A stretch of DNA of 43,203 nt, from assembly GCF_900659635.1 (NCBI RefSeq), contig NZ_CAACVB010000041.1, positions 1 through 43,203 on the forward strand, in the 5' to 3' direction. Numbering within the stretch: position 1 is the first letter of the stretch; the number at the start of each line of letters is the position of its first letter. Below the pieces are notes generated by a model. It worked only from the letters and a program-made list of their open reading frames with translations, made no database searches and was not told where the DNA came from. The translations under genes were made by a program, and so were the position numbers. The DNA comes from Actinomadura roseirufa (lineage in GTDB: Bacteria; Actinomycetota; Actinomycetes; Streptosporangiales; Streptosporangiaceae). Shown in pieces: positions 26,656 to 34,249 of the stretch.

Positions 26656-26730
26656 GCGCCGCACGCACAACGCCGTCTCATGGCCCGGCGCCGGTCGCCG
26701 GGTCCCTCAGTGCTCGAAGGAGTGGGTCGC

Positions 26731-29700
26731 TTGTCCTCCAGCCGGATCAGCGTCGTCGTCCTGTCGCACGGGGCCGGGGAGTCGCTGCCCGGCACCCTCG
26801 CCTCGCTGTCGGCCCAGTCGCACGGCGACCTGGAGGTGCTCGTCGTCGACGACGGCGCCGGCGCCGCCGCGGGGGTCGAACTCCCCGACGGGCGGTTCCG
26901 CCTGGTCCGGGAGGGCGCGCTCAGCCGGGGCGCGGCGCGTGCCCGCGGCGTCGCCGCGGCCTCGGGCGGGTTCCTGCTGTTCGTGGACGGCGGCGACGAG
27001 CTGCCGCCAGCGGCGCTGGAGCGGCTGGCGACCGCGCTCGAACGGTCCGGGTCGGACCTCGCGACGGGCGGCGAGGCCGCCCGGAAGCGGACCGGGCAGG
27101 TGTGGTCGTGGCAGCCGCTCAAGGCCGAGGTGCCGCCCGCGTCCCGGACGGACCTGGCCCGCTCGCCCGGCCTGCTCGCCGACCGCCAGGTCACCGGCAA
27201 GCTGTTCCGCCGCGCGTTCTGGGACGCGAGCGGGCTGGAGTTCCCCGACATCGGCCGCTACGACGACCTCGCCGTGACCGTCCAGGCGCTGCACCTGGCC
27301 AAGGCCATCGACGTGCTCCCGGACGTGGTGCTGCACCGGCGGCAGGAACGGTACACGCCGACGACGGAGGCCCAGGAGATCGCCGACGGGTTCGGCGCGG
27401 TGACGCTGGCGACCGCGTGGCTCGGCGAGCGCGGCGGCGCGAAGGACGCGCGGCCCCTCCAGCTCGCCGCCGTCACCACCGAGCTGCTGTTGTTCCTGGA
27501 CGCGCTGCCCGACCTCTCCGAGCAGGAGCGGGCGCAGGTCGTGGCGCAGGCGGCGGCGTACGCGGCGGGCGTGCCCGCGAAGGTGTTCGGCGAGGCGCCG
27601 GCGCTGGTCCGGCTGAAATGGCACCTGGCGTCCGAGGGGCACACGACCCAGCTGGTCAAGGTGGTGCGGTACGAGCGGGGCAAGTCCTCGCCGTCGATCG
27701 TCCGCGACCCGCTGCGCCGCTACGTCGTCTACCCGTACTGGAAGGACAACGCGCTCGACATTCCCCGTGACGTCTACCGGGCGCGGGAGGAGGTCCGGCT
27801 CCGCGGCCGCGTGCACGCGGTGTCCTGGGAGGGCGACCGGCTGACGGTCACCGGCGAGGCGTACATCAACTCCGTCAGCTCCCGCCGCCGCTGGACGTCG
27901 CTGAAGACGATGACGCTGCGGTCCGGCCGCCGGAAGGTCACCGCGCACGCCCGGCAGACCCCCAAGCCGGGCAAGACGTCCGGCGGCTGGTCCGGTTTCG
28001 CCTTCTCCGTCGACGCGGGCCGGCTCCGCGACCACGGCCGCTGGGTCGAGGGCGACTGGGACGTCCAGGCGTCCGTGCTGAACTCCGGCGTGTTCCGCCA
28101 GGGCCCGCTGCGCGGCGGCGGGTCCGGCACCGGCGCGCACCCGCCCTACCACTACGTCGCCGACGACGTCCGGATCGTCCCGCTGATCGAGGACGGCGTC
28201 CTGATCGTCCGGGTGGAGCGGGTCCGGGTGAAGGCGGCCGCGCTGCGCTGGGACGGCGACACGCTGGTCATCGCGCTGGCCGCGCCGGGCGGCGCGCCCG
28301 CCGCGCTGACGCTGCGGCTCGGCGACACCGCCGTCGAGGTGCCCGTGCGCGCCGAGGACGGCGTCCCGGTGGCCCGGGTCGACCCGGCGGCGCTCGCGGA
28401 CGTGCCGATCGACGACGACGCGATCGACGACACCCGCGACTGGACGGTGTCGGCGGGCGACCGGCCGCTGGTGCTCGCCGAGGGCGTGGACGACTCCGCC
28501 CGGCCGTTCGGCGCGCTGGAGGTCGGCGCGGGCCGCGGCCCGAGCGGTTACCTGCGGGTCCGGCTCACCACCACCCGGCTGATCGTCACCGGCTGCGCGT
28601 GGCGCCCGGACGGCTCCCTGGCCGTCGAGGCGACGCACGCCGCGCATCCCGGCGGGCAGCTCGTGGTGCGCGGCCGGTCGCGCCGCAAGGAGTACGCCTT
28701 CGACCTGCTCGGCGACGGGTCCGGCACGCTGCGCGGCGCGGTGCCCGCGGCGGCGATGCCCGGCGTCGCGGGGGTCCTGCCGCTGCGCCCCGGCCGCTGG
28801 GACGTGCTGTTCCGGCCCGCCGGGGGCCGCGCGCTGACCGTCCGGCTCACCGGCGCGGCCCAGAAGGCGCTGCCGGAGCCGGTGGAGGTCGCCCGGCGCG
28901 GCTACGACCTGGAGGTCACCGACGGGCGGCTGGTCATCGCGGTGACCGGCGACGTGTCGCGGGAGGAACGCTCCGAGGGACCGAGGATCCGCGAGGAGGC
29001 GCGGCGGCGGGTGGAGCGCGACGGGCTCCGCGACGCCGTGCTGTTCTCCTGCTTCAACGGGCGGCAGTACTCCGACAGCCCGAAGGCGATCCACCAGGAG
29101 CTGGTGCGCCGCGACTCCGGCCTGGAGCAGCTCTGGGTGGTCAACGACGCGCAGGTGGAGCTGCCGGACACGCTGCGGGCCGTCCGGCTGAACGGCGCGG
29201 AGTGGCAGGAGGCGGTGGCCACCGCCCGCTACATCGTGACGAACCACCGGCTCGGCGACTGGTTCCAGCGCCACCCCGACCAGGTCGTCCTGCAGACCTG
29301 GCACGGTACCCCGCTGAAGAAGATCGGCAAGGACATCAAGGAGGTCCACTTCGCCTACGCGCCCGGGATGAAGAAGGCGCTCCAGGCGAAGTCCACGGGC
29401 CCCGCCGTGCCCGAGTGGAGCCACCTGCTGTCCCCCAACCCCTTCAGCACGGAGATCTTCCGCCGCGCGTTCGCGTTCAAGGGCGAGATCATCGAGGCGG
29501 GGTACCCGCGCAACGACCTCATGCACAGCCCGGACGCGGAGCTGGTCGCCAAGCGGGTCCGGGCGCGGCTCGGCATTCCCGAGGGCAAGCGGGTCGTGCT
29601 GTACGCGCCGACCTGGCGCGACGACCAGTACTACAGCAAGGGCCGCTACAAGTTCGACATGCGGCTCGACCTCGACCGGGCCCGCGCCGCCCTCGGCGAC

Positions 29701-30132
29701 GACCACGTGCTGCTCGTCCGGCTGCACACCAACGTCGTGGACGGCGTCACCGAGGACCCGGGCGGCTTCGTCCGCGACGTGTCCCTCTATCCCGACATCA
29801 CCGAGCTCTACCTGATCGCCGACCTGATGATCAGCGACTACTCGTCGGTGATGTTCGACTACGCCAACACCGGCCGGCCCATGCTGTTCTTCACCTACGA
29901 CCTGGCCGACTACCGCGACCGGCTCCGCGGCTTCTACTTCGACTTCGAGGCCGAGGCGCCGGGCCCGCTGGTCGAGACCTCCGACGACCTGATCGAGGCG
30001 ATCCGCGACGTCGAGACCGCCACCGCCGGTCACCGGGACCGCTACCGCGCCTTCGCGGAGCGCTTCTGCCCGCTCGACGACGGGCACGCCGCGGCGCGTA
30101 CCGTCGACAGGGTCTTCCCTTCACTCTCCTGA
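26731..30132 (+). CDS. GT2 / beta-module / CDP-glycerol phosphotransferase fusion, 1133 residues
   Basis: TTG 26731 is the start: GAAGGAG (26716-26722) lies 8 nt upstream and the GT2 fold begins at once (ISVVVLSHG). The GT2 domain (1 to about 220) has DGGDE at 86-90 where DxDD is usual. Residues 355-450, about 500-590 and 605-707 are three beta-rich modules with a GD-LxVxG opening and a GxWDV closing segment. From about 765 to the end is a TagF-like domain (TWHGTPLKK with H858, APTWRDD, SDYSSVMFDYANTGRP). It probably builds a polyol-phosphate polymer. The GT2 half may be inactive. The gene lies between a shorter fusion and a GT2 that carries the same modules. Confidence 0.91.
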   Translation: MSSSRISVVVLSHGAGESLPGTLASLSAQSHGDLEVLVVDDGAGAAAGVELPDGRFRLVREGALSRGAARARGVAAASGGFLLFVDGGDELPPAALERLATALERSGSDLATGGEAARKRTGQVWSWQPLKAEVPPASRTDLARSPGLLADRQVTGKLFRRAFWDASGLEFPDIGRYDDLAVTVQALHLAKAIDVLPDVVLHRRQERYTPTTEAQEIADGFGAVTLATAWLGERGGAKDARPLQLAAVTTELLLFLDALPDLSEQERAQVVAQAAAYAAGVPAKVFGEAPALVRLKWHLASEGHTTQLVKVVRYERGKSSPSIVRDPLRRYVVYPYWKDNALDIPRDVYRAREEVRLRGRVHAVSWEGDRLTVTGEAYINSVSSRRRWTSLKTMTLRSGRRKVTAHARQTPKPGKTSGGWSGFAFSVDAGRLRDHGRWVEGDWDVQASVLNSGVFRQGPLRGGGSGTGAHPPYHYVADDVRIVPLIEDGVLIVRVERVRVKAAALRWDGDTLVIALAAPGGAPAALTLRLGDTAVEVPVRAEDGVPVARVDPAALADVPIDDDAIDDTRDWTVSAGDRPLVLAEGVDDSARPFGALEVGAGRGPSGYLRVRLTTTRLIVTGCAWRPDGSLAVEATHAAHPGGQLVVRGRSRRKEYAFDLLGDGSGTLRGAVPAAAMPGVAGVLPLRPGRWDVLFRPAGGRALTVRLTGAAQKALPEPVEVARRGYDLEVTDGRLVIAVTGDVSREERSEGPRIREEARRRVERDGLRDAVLFSCFNGRQYSDSPKAIHQELVRRDSGLEQLWVVNDAQVELPDTLRAVRLNGAEWQEAVATARYIVTNHRLGDWFQRHPDQVVLQTWHGTPLKKIGKDIKEVHFAYAPGMKKALQAKSTGPAVPEWSHLLSPNPFSTEIFRRAFAFKGEIIEAGYPRNDLMHSPDAELVAKRVRARLGIPEGKRVVLYAPTWRDDQYYSKGRYKFDMRLDLDRARAALGDDHVLLVRLHTNVVDGVTEDPGGFVRDVSLYPDITELYLIADLMISDYSSVMFDYANTGRPMLFFTYDLADYRDRLRGFYFDFEAEAPGPLVETSDDLIEAIRDVETATAGHRDRYRAFAERFCPLDDGHAAARTVDRVFPSLS

Positions 30133-30145
30133 ACGGTCGTACCGT

Positions 30146-32122
30146 ATGACAGCACCCAAGGTCAGCGTCATCGTCCCCGTGTACAACTGCCGCCCGTCGG
30201 TGGAGGGGGCGCTGCGCTCGGTGTTCGAGCAGACGCTCGGCACCGGGCCGGTCGAGGTGATCGCGGTGGACGACGGGTCCACCGACGGGAGCGGCGCCGA
30301 ACTGGACCGGCTCGCGGGCCTGCACCCGTCGCTCACCGTCGTCCACCAGCCCAACTCCGGCGGACCGGGCGGTCCCCGCAACACCGCGATCGAGGTCGCG
30401 CGCGGCGAGTTCCTGTTCTTCCTGGACGCCGACGACCGGCTCGGCCCGGAGGCGCTGGAGCGGATGTGCGCCGTCGCCGGCGAGCAGGGCACCGACATCG
30501 TCATCGGCAACTACGTGGGCGTCGGACGCGGCGTGGCGCGGTTCGACGCCGACGTCCCGCGCGTCACCGTGGACGACCCGGACTTCGACGTCTACGGCCG
30601 GTCGCTGACGGCGCACAAGCTGTTCCGCAGGGACCTGGTGCAGCGGCACGGGGTGCGGTTCCCCGAGGGGCTCCTGTCCGGCGAGGACAAGGTGTTCACC
30701 GCGCACGCGCTGCTGCACTCGGCGGGCGTGTCGATCGTCGCCGGATACGACTGCTACTACCTCGTCGAGCGCGACGACGGCACGAGCATCATGCAGTCGG
30801 GCGGGGCGCGGCCGGCGGAGTACTTCGCCAAGGCGGCCCGCCCGCTGCTGGAGAACGTCATGGCGCACACCAAGCCGGGCCCGGTGCGCGACCGGATGCT
30901 CGTCCGGCACTTCCAGCGCGACGTCCTGCACCGCTTCAACGGCACGTTCCTCGCGGGCTCCGCCGACGACCGGCGGACGACCCGCGACGCCGTCCGCAAC
31001 CTGTGCGAGGACTTCCTCACCCCGGCGGTGCTGATGCGCATGCCGGCGCGGCACCGGCTGCTCGCGCACTGCGCGCGCAGCGGGCACCAGGAGCTGCTCA
31101 GCAAGATCATCGAGGCCGGGCGGGCGCCCGGTCCGATTCCGGTCATGGTCGACCGGCAACGCGCCTACGCGCTGTATCCGGGGTTCCGGGAGCCCGGCGC
31201 GGCCATCCCGGACGCCTACTTCGACGTCACGGACCGGCTCCGCGTCCGGCGGCGGCTCACGTCGCTCGGCTGGGACGGGGACCGGCTGCGCGTCGGCGGC
31301 ACCGCCGTGCTCGACGGGATCGACCCCGCCACCGGGTCGGTGGCCCTGCTGCTGCGCGACAAGAAGTCGGGCGCCGAGCACCGGGTGCCCGCGCAGGGCG
31401 ACGGCGAGGGCGGCTTCACCGCCGGCATCGACCCCGCGACCGCCGCGTCCGGGGCGCCTCTGCCCCCGGGCGCCTGGGACCTGCACGTGGAGGTCCGCGT
31501 CGGGGAACTGGCCTGGGAAGGACGGCTCGGCGCCGACCGCGACCCCGAGGTCGCCCTCCCGCCCGCCCGGCTGGCCGCCGCCGGGAACGGGGGCGCGGTC
31601 GTCAGCCCGTTCCTCACCCGCGAGTACGGCAACCTGACCGTGGGCGTCGCCTCCGGGGCCGGCGGCCTGGAGGGGCTGCTGCGCGTCGAGGAGATCGGCT
31701 GGGACGGCGGCGCGCGGCTGCGGCTGCGCGGCCACCTCTCCGCCTCGGCGGGCGCGGCCGGGGCCTTCGCCCTGACCCTCCGGGTGGAGCCGCGCCGCGG
31801 CGGCGCCGGGCGCACCGCCGCCGCCGAGTGCACACGGCGCGACGGCCGGGTCGACTTCAGCGCCGTCGCCGACCTGCGCGGGCTGCCCGCCGGGCGCTTC
31901 GACGTGCGGCTGGAGATCGGCACCGGTGGCGAGACCGCGCGGATCCGTGTACCACTGGCGCACGCCCCGAAGGACGCGGCGGTCCCGTGCGCGGCGCTCG
32001 GGCTGCGGCGGGCCGCCTACTACCGGACGGGCGGCGGGAACCTCGCCGTCCACGTCGTCCCCGGGCGGGTCGGCGCGCTGGCCCGGTCGGCGGGCCGCAG
32101 GCTCGGCCGGAAGGCCCGTTGA
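30146..32122 (+). CDS. GT2 glycosyltransferase with two C-terminal beta-modules
   Basis: The 658-residue protein has a complete GT2 domain at residues 5-230 (VSVIVPVYNC, VIAVDDGSTDGSG, FLDADD with D94-D97). A helical region follows to about 350. Two beta-rich modules come next: 370-460 (GWDGDRLRVGG to PPGAWDLHVEV) and 510-607 (GWDGGARLRLRG to AGRFDVRLEI). The layout recalls wall-teichoic-acid glycosyltransferases that carry C-terminal sugar-binding or trimer-forming domains, such as TarS. ATG 30146 follows the previous stop by 13 nt with a poor ribosome site, so translation probably depends on readthrough from upstream. It probably decorates the polymer backbone. Confidence 0.9.
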   Translation: MTAPKVSVIVPVYNCRPSVEGALRSVFEQTLGTGPVEVIAVDDGSTDGSGAELDRLAGLHPSLTVVHQPNSGGPGGPRNTAIEVARGEFLFFLDADDRLGPEALERMCAVAGEQGTDIVIGNYVGVGRGVARFDADVPRVTVDDPDFDVYGRSLTAHKLFRRDLVQRHGVRFPEGLLSGEDKVFTAHALLHSAGVSIVAGYDCYYLVERDDGTSIMQSGGARPAEYFAKAARPLLENVMAHTKPGPVRDRMLVRHFQRDVLHRFNGTFLAGSADDRRTTRDAVRNLCEDFLTPAVLMRMPARHRLLAHCARSGHQELLSKIIEAGRAPGPIPVMVDRQRAYALYPGFREPGAAIPDAYFDVTDRLRVRRRLTSLGWDGDRLRVGGTAVLDGIDPATGSVALLLRDKKSGAEHRVPAQGDGEGGFTAGIDPATAASGAPLPPGAWDLHVEVRVGELAWEGRLGADRDPEVALPPARLAAAGNGGAVVSPFLTREYGNLTVGVASGAGGLEGLLRVEEIGWDGGARLRLRGHLSASAGAAGAFALTLRVEPRRGGAGRTAAAECTRRDGRVDFSAVADLRGLPAGRFDVRLEIGTGGETARIRVPLAHAPKDAAVPCAALGLRRAAYYRTGGGNLAVHVVPGRVGALARSAGRRLGRKAR

Positions 32123-32155
32123 TCCTCACCCGATGGACACGCTCATGAAACCCTC

Positions 32156-32195
32156 GGTGAGCATGGCCTGGTCAGCATGCCCGGTGAGCACCATC
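32156..32195 (+). repeat. Three imperfect 13-14-nt tandem repeats
   Basis: Units begin GGTGAGCATGGCC (32156), GGTCAGCATGCCC (32170) and GGTGAGCACCATC (32183). They lie just after the GT2 stop and before the promoter region of the next gene. Confidence 0.6.
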
Positions 32196-32217
32196 GACCG
32201 GCGTGACCCGATGACCA

Positions 32218-32274
32218 CTATTGGTACATCGCGGAACGCGTATTGGTACTCTGACGTCCCTAGATGACCAATAC
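32218..32274 (+). promoter_or_regulatory. Repeated TATTGGTA operator-like sites
   Basis: CTATTGGTAC (32218-32227) and GTATTGGTAC (32240-32249) are direct repeats 22 bp apart, two helical turns. ACCAATAC (32267-32274) is the inverse of GTATTGGT. A TACTCT -10-like hexamer (32247-32252) lies among them. The arrangement suits a dimeric or oligomeric regulator acting on the gene at 32295. Confidence 0.45.
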
Positions 32275-32294
32275 CTGGGGGAAGGTCTGCTGCT

Positions 32295-33071
32295 GTGGCG
32301 ACGGTGGCGAACCAAGTCAGGGTGGGCACCGACGACGCCCTGCTGATCGGCTGGCCCGCGCCGCTGCCGGACGGCGAGCGGGTCGTCCTGTGGCATGACG
32401 AGTCCGGCGCCGAGCTCCCCGTGGAACCCGCCGGGGACCGCCTCACCTGCACGACCGGCGTCGGGGACCTCGCCCCGGGGCGCTGGGAGTTAAGACTGGA
32501 GGCGGGCAGCCTGACCCGGCCGCTGCTGACCGACGACCCCGGCGGCTCCCTCGGCGGGATGCGCGGATACGCCGCCCGCGCCCGCGACCGCTCGGTCACC
32601 GTGACCCGCTCCCCCGGCGGGCACGCCGCGCTGGCCGTCCGGGACGTCGTCCCGCACGCCGAGGTCGAGGCCGTCCATCCACGCGACGGCGAGATCCTCA
32701 TCACCGGCCTGCTCGCCTACACCGGCCCCCAGTACGGCGGCGCCCGGCTGGTGGCCGCCGGCCGCAGGAGCGCCGGGACGGTGACCCGGGCCGCCCGCGT
32801 CGACGGCGTCGAGTTCCGCGCCCGGCTGCCGATCGGCGCCCTGGCCGCCCGGCCGCCCGCGCTCTGGGACCTCTTCCTCGACGTCACCGCGGTGCACGCC
32901 CGCCTCGCGACCCGTCTCGACGACGCGCCGGGCAAGCGCGGCAAGCTGTCGTTCCCGATCCAGGTCACCGCCGCGCCCGGCGGCGGCGACCGGACGGTCC
33001 GGCCCTACTACACGGCCGCCGACGAGCTGTCGGTCGCCTGCCACGAGGCCGCCGCGGACGGACCCGCATGA
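32295..33071 (+). CDS. Stand-alone beta-module protein, unknown function
   Basis: The 258-residue protein has no signal peptide, membrane helix or catalytic motif that I recognise. It contains two copies of the beta-module seen in the two preceding enzymes. Residues 8-70 run from DDALLIGW to PGRWELRL. Residues 118-215 run from DGEILITGLLAYTG through a FRARLPIGAL segment to LWDLFLDV. It may be a free accessory or sugar-binding subunit of those enzymes. GTG 32295 has GGGGAAGG about 9 nt upstream. Codons 66-67 are TTA-AGA, both very rare in this DNA. It overlaps the next GT4 by ATGA and is coupled to it. A private promoter region with repeated sites precedes it. Confidence 0.82.
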   Translation: MATVANQVRVGTDDALLIGWPAPLPDGERVVLWHDESGAELPVEPAGDRLTCTTGVGDLAPGRWELRLEAGSLTRPLLTDDPGGSLGGMRGYAARARDRSVTVTRSPGGHAALAVRDVVPHAEVEAVHPRDGEILITGLLAYTGPQYGGARLVAAGRRSAGTVTRAARVDGVEFRARLPIGALAARPPALWDLFLDVTAVHARLATRLDDAPGKRGKLSFPIQVTAAPGGGDRTVRPYYTAADELSVACHEAAADGPA

Positions 33072-34249
33072 AGATCACGTTCATGCTGCTGGACGCCTTC
33101 ACCGTCGACGGGACCGTACGGAGCACGTTCACCCTCGCGGGCGAGCTGGCGCGCCGGCACGAGGTCGAGATCGTCAGCGTGCTGCGGGACGCCGAGCGTC
33201 CCGCGCTCCCGCTGTCGGCCCGGGTCCGGCTGCGCTCCCTGGTCGACCGCCGCGCCGGCGGGAGCGGGCGCGGGGCCCCCGGCTGGCCGTTCGGCGGCCG
33301 CGCCGCCCGGCTGCTGGACGAGCCCAGCGCGCTCGTCCCCGCGCGGGAGCGCTGCTACGACCGCTTCTCCGCCTGGACCGACGAGCGCATCACCCGCGCG
33401 CTGCGGCGGCTCCGCGCCGACGTGCTCGTCACGACCCGCGCAGGGCTCAACCTGCTCGCCGCCCGGCACGCCCCGCGCCGCGTCCTGCGGATCGGGCAGG
33501 AGCACCTGCGTCTCGGGCTGAACGACCCGGGCGTCCTCGCCGAGATCGAACGCGGGTACTCCGGCCTCGACGCCCTCACCACCTCGACCGCCGCCGACCG
33601 GCGGGACTACCTGCGGCGGCTACCCGGCGGCACCCCGGTCTACGCGATCGGCAACGGGCTCGCGGGCGGGCTCTACCCGCGCTCCCGCCAGGACAACAGG
33701 GTCGTGGTCGCCGCCGGGCGGCTCGTCCGGCTCAAGGGCCACGACCTGCTCCTGGAGGCGTTCACGAAGGTCGTGGAGAAGCATCCGGACTGGCGGCTGC
33801 GGATCTACGGCGCGGGCCCCCGCCGCGACGCGCTGCGGTCGCTGGCGACCCGGCTCGGGCTCTACAACAACGTCCTGCTCATGAACGCCACCGGCGACCT
33901 GGAGGGCGAGATCGCCAAGGCGTCGGTGCTCGCGCTGCCCTCCCGCGGCGAGGGGTTCGGCATGACGATCATCGAGGCGTTCGCCTGCGGCGTCCCCGTC
34001 GTCGCCTTCGACTGCCCGCTCGGCCCCCGCGAGCTGGTCACCGACGGCCACGACGGGTTCCTCGTCCCGCCGGAGGAGCCCGCGGCGCTGGCCGAGGCGC
34101 TCATCCGGCTGATCGACGACGAGGAGCTCCGGCTGCGGATGGCCGCGAACGCCCGGGAGTCGGCGTCCCGCCACGGCATCGCCGACATCGCCGACGCGTG
34201 GGAGTCCATGCTCGCCGAGGTGAGGCTGGCCCGCTCCAAGGGCGCCTAG
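33068..34249 (+). CDS. GT4 glycosyltransferase
   Basis: The 393-residue GT-B protein has the N-terminal domain MKITFMLLDAFTVDGTVRS, then VVAAGRLVRLKGHDLLLEAF, RIYGAGPRRDALRSLA and the donor-site PSRGEGFGMTIIEAFACGVPVV (E-x7-E). These are standard GT4 features. ATG 33068 overlaps the stop of the beta-module gene by 4 nt, so the two are translated together. Its TAG stop overlaps the stop of the convergent membrane gene inside one CCTAGG palindrome. It likely adds a sugar to the surface polymer or its linkage unit; specificity is not readable. Confidence 0.92.
   Translation: MKITFMLLDAFTVDGTVRSTFTLAGELARRHEVEIVSVLRDAERPALPLSARVRLRSLVDRRAGGSGRGAPGWPFGGRAARLLDEPSALVPARERCYDRFSAWTDERITRALRRLRADVLVTTRAGLNLLAARHAPRRVLRIGQEHLRLGLNDPGVLAEIERGYSGLDALTTSTAADRRDYLRRLPGGTPVYAIGNGLAGGLYPRSRQDNRVVVAAGRLVRLKGHDLLLEAFTKVVEKHPDWRLRIYGAGPRRDALRSLATRLGLYNNVLLMNATGDLEGEIAKASVLALPSRGEGFGMTIIEAFACGVPVVAFDCPLGPRELVTDGHDGFLVPPEEPAALAEALIRLIDDEELRLRMAANARESASRHGIADIADAWESMLAEVRLARSKGA

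Noticed and set aside
24337..30087. Very long minus-strand frames (777 and 1126 residues) opposite the GT2-GPTase genes
   Set aside because: Rich in Val, Arg, His, Asp and Gly with no recognisable motif. They mirror the codon pattern of real genes on the plus strand.
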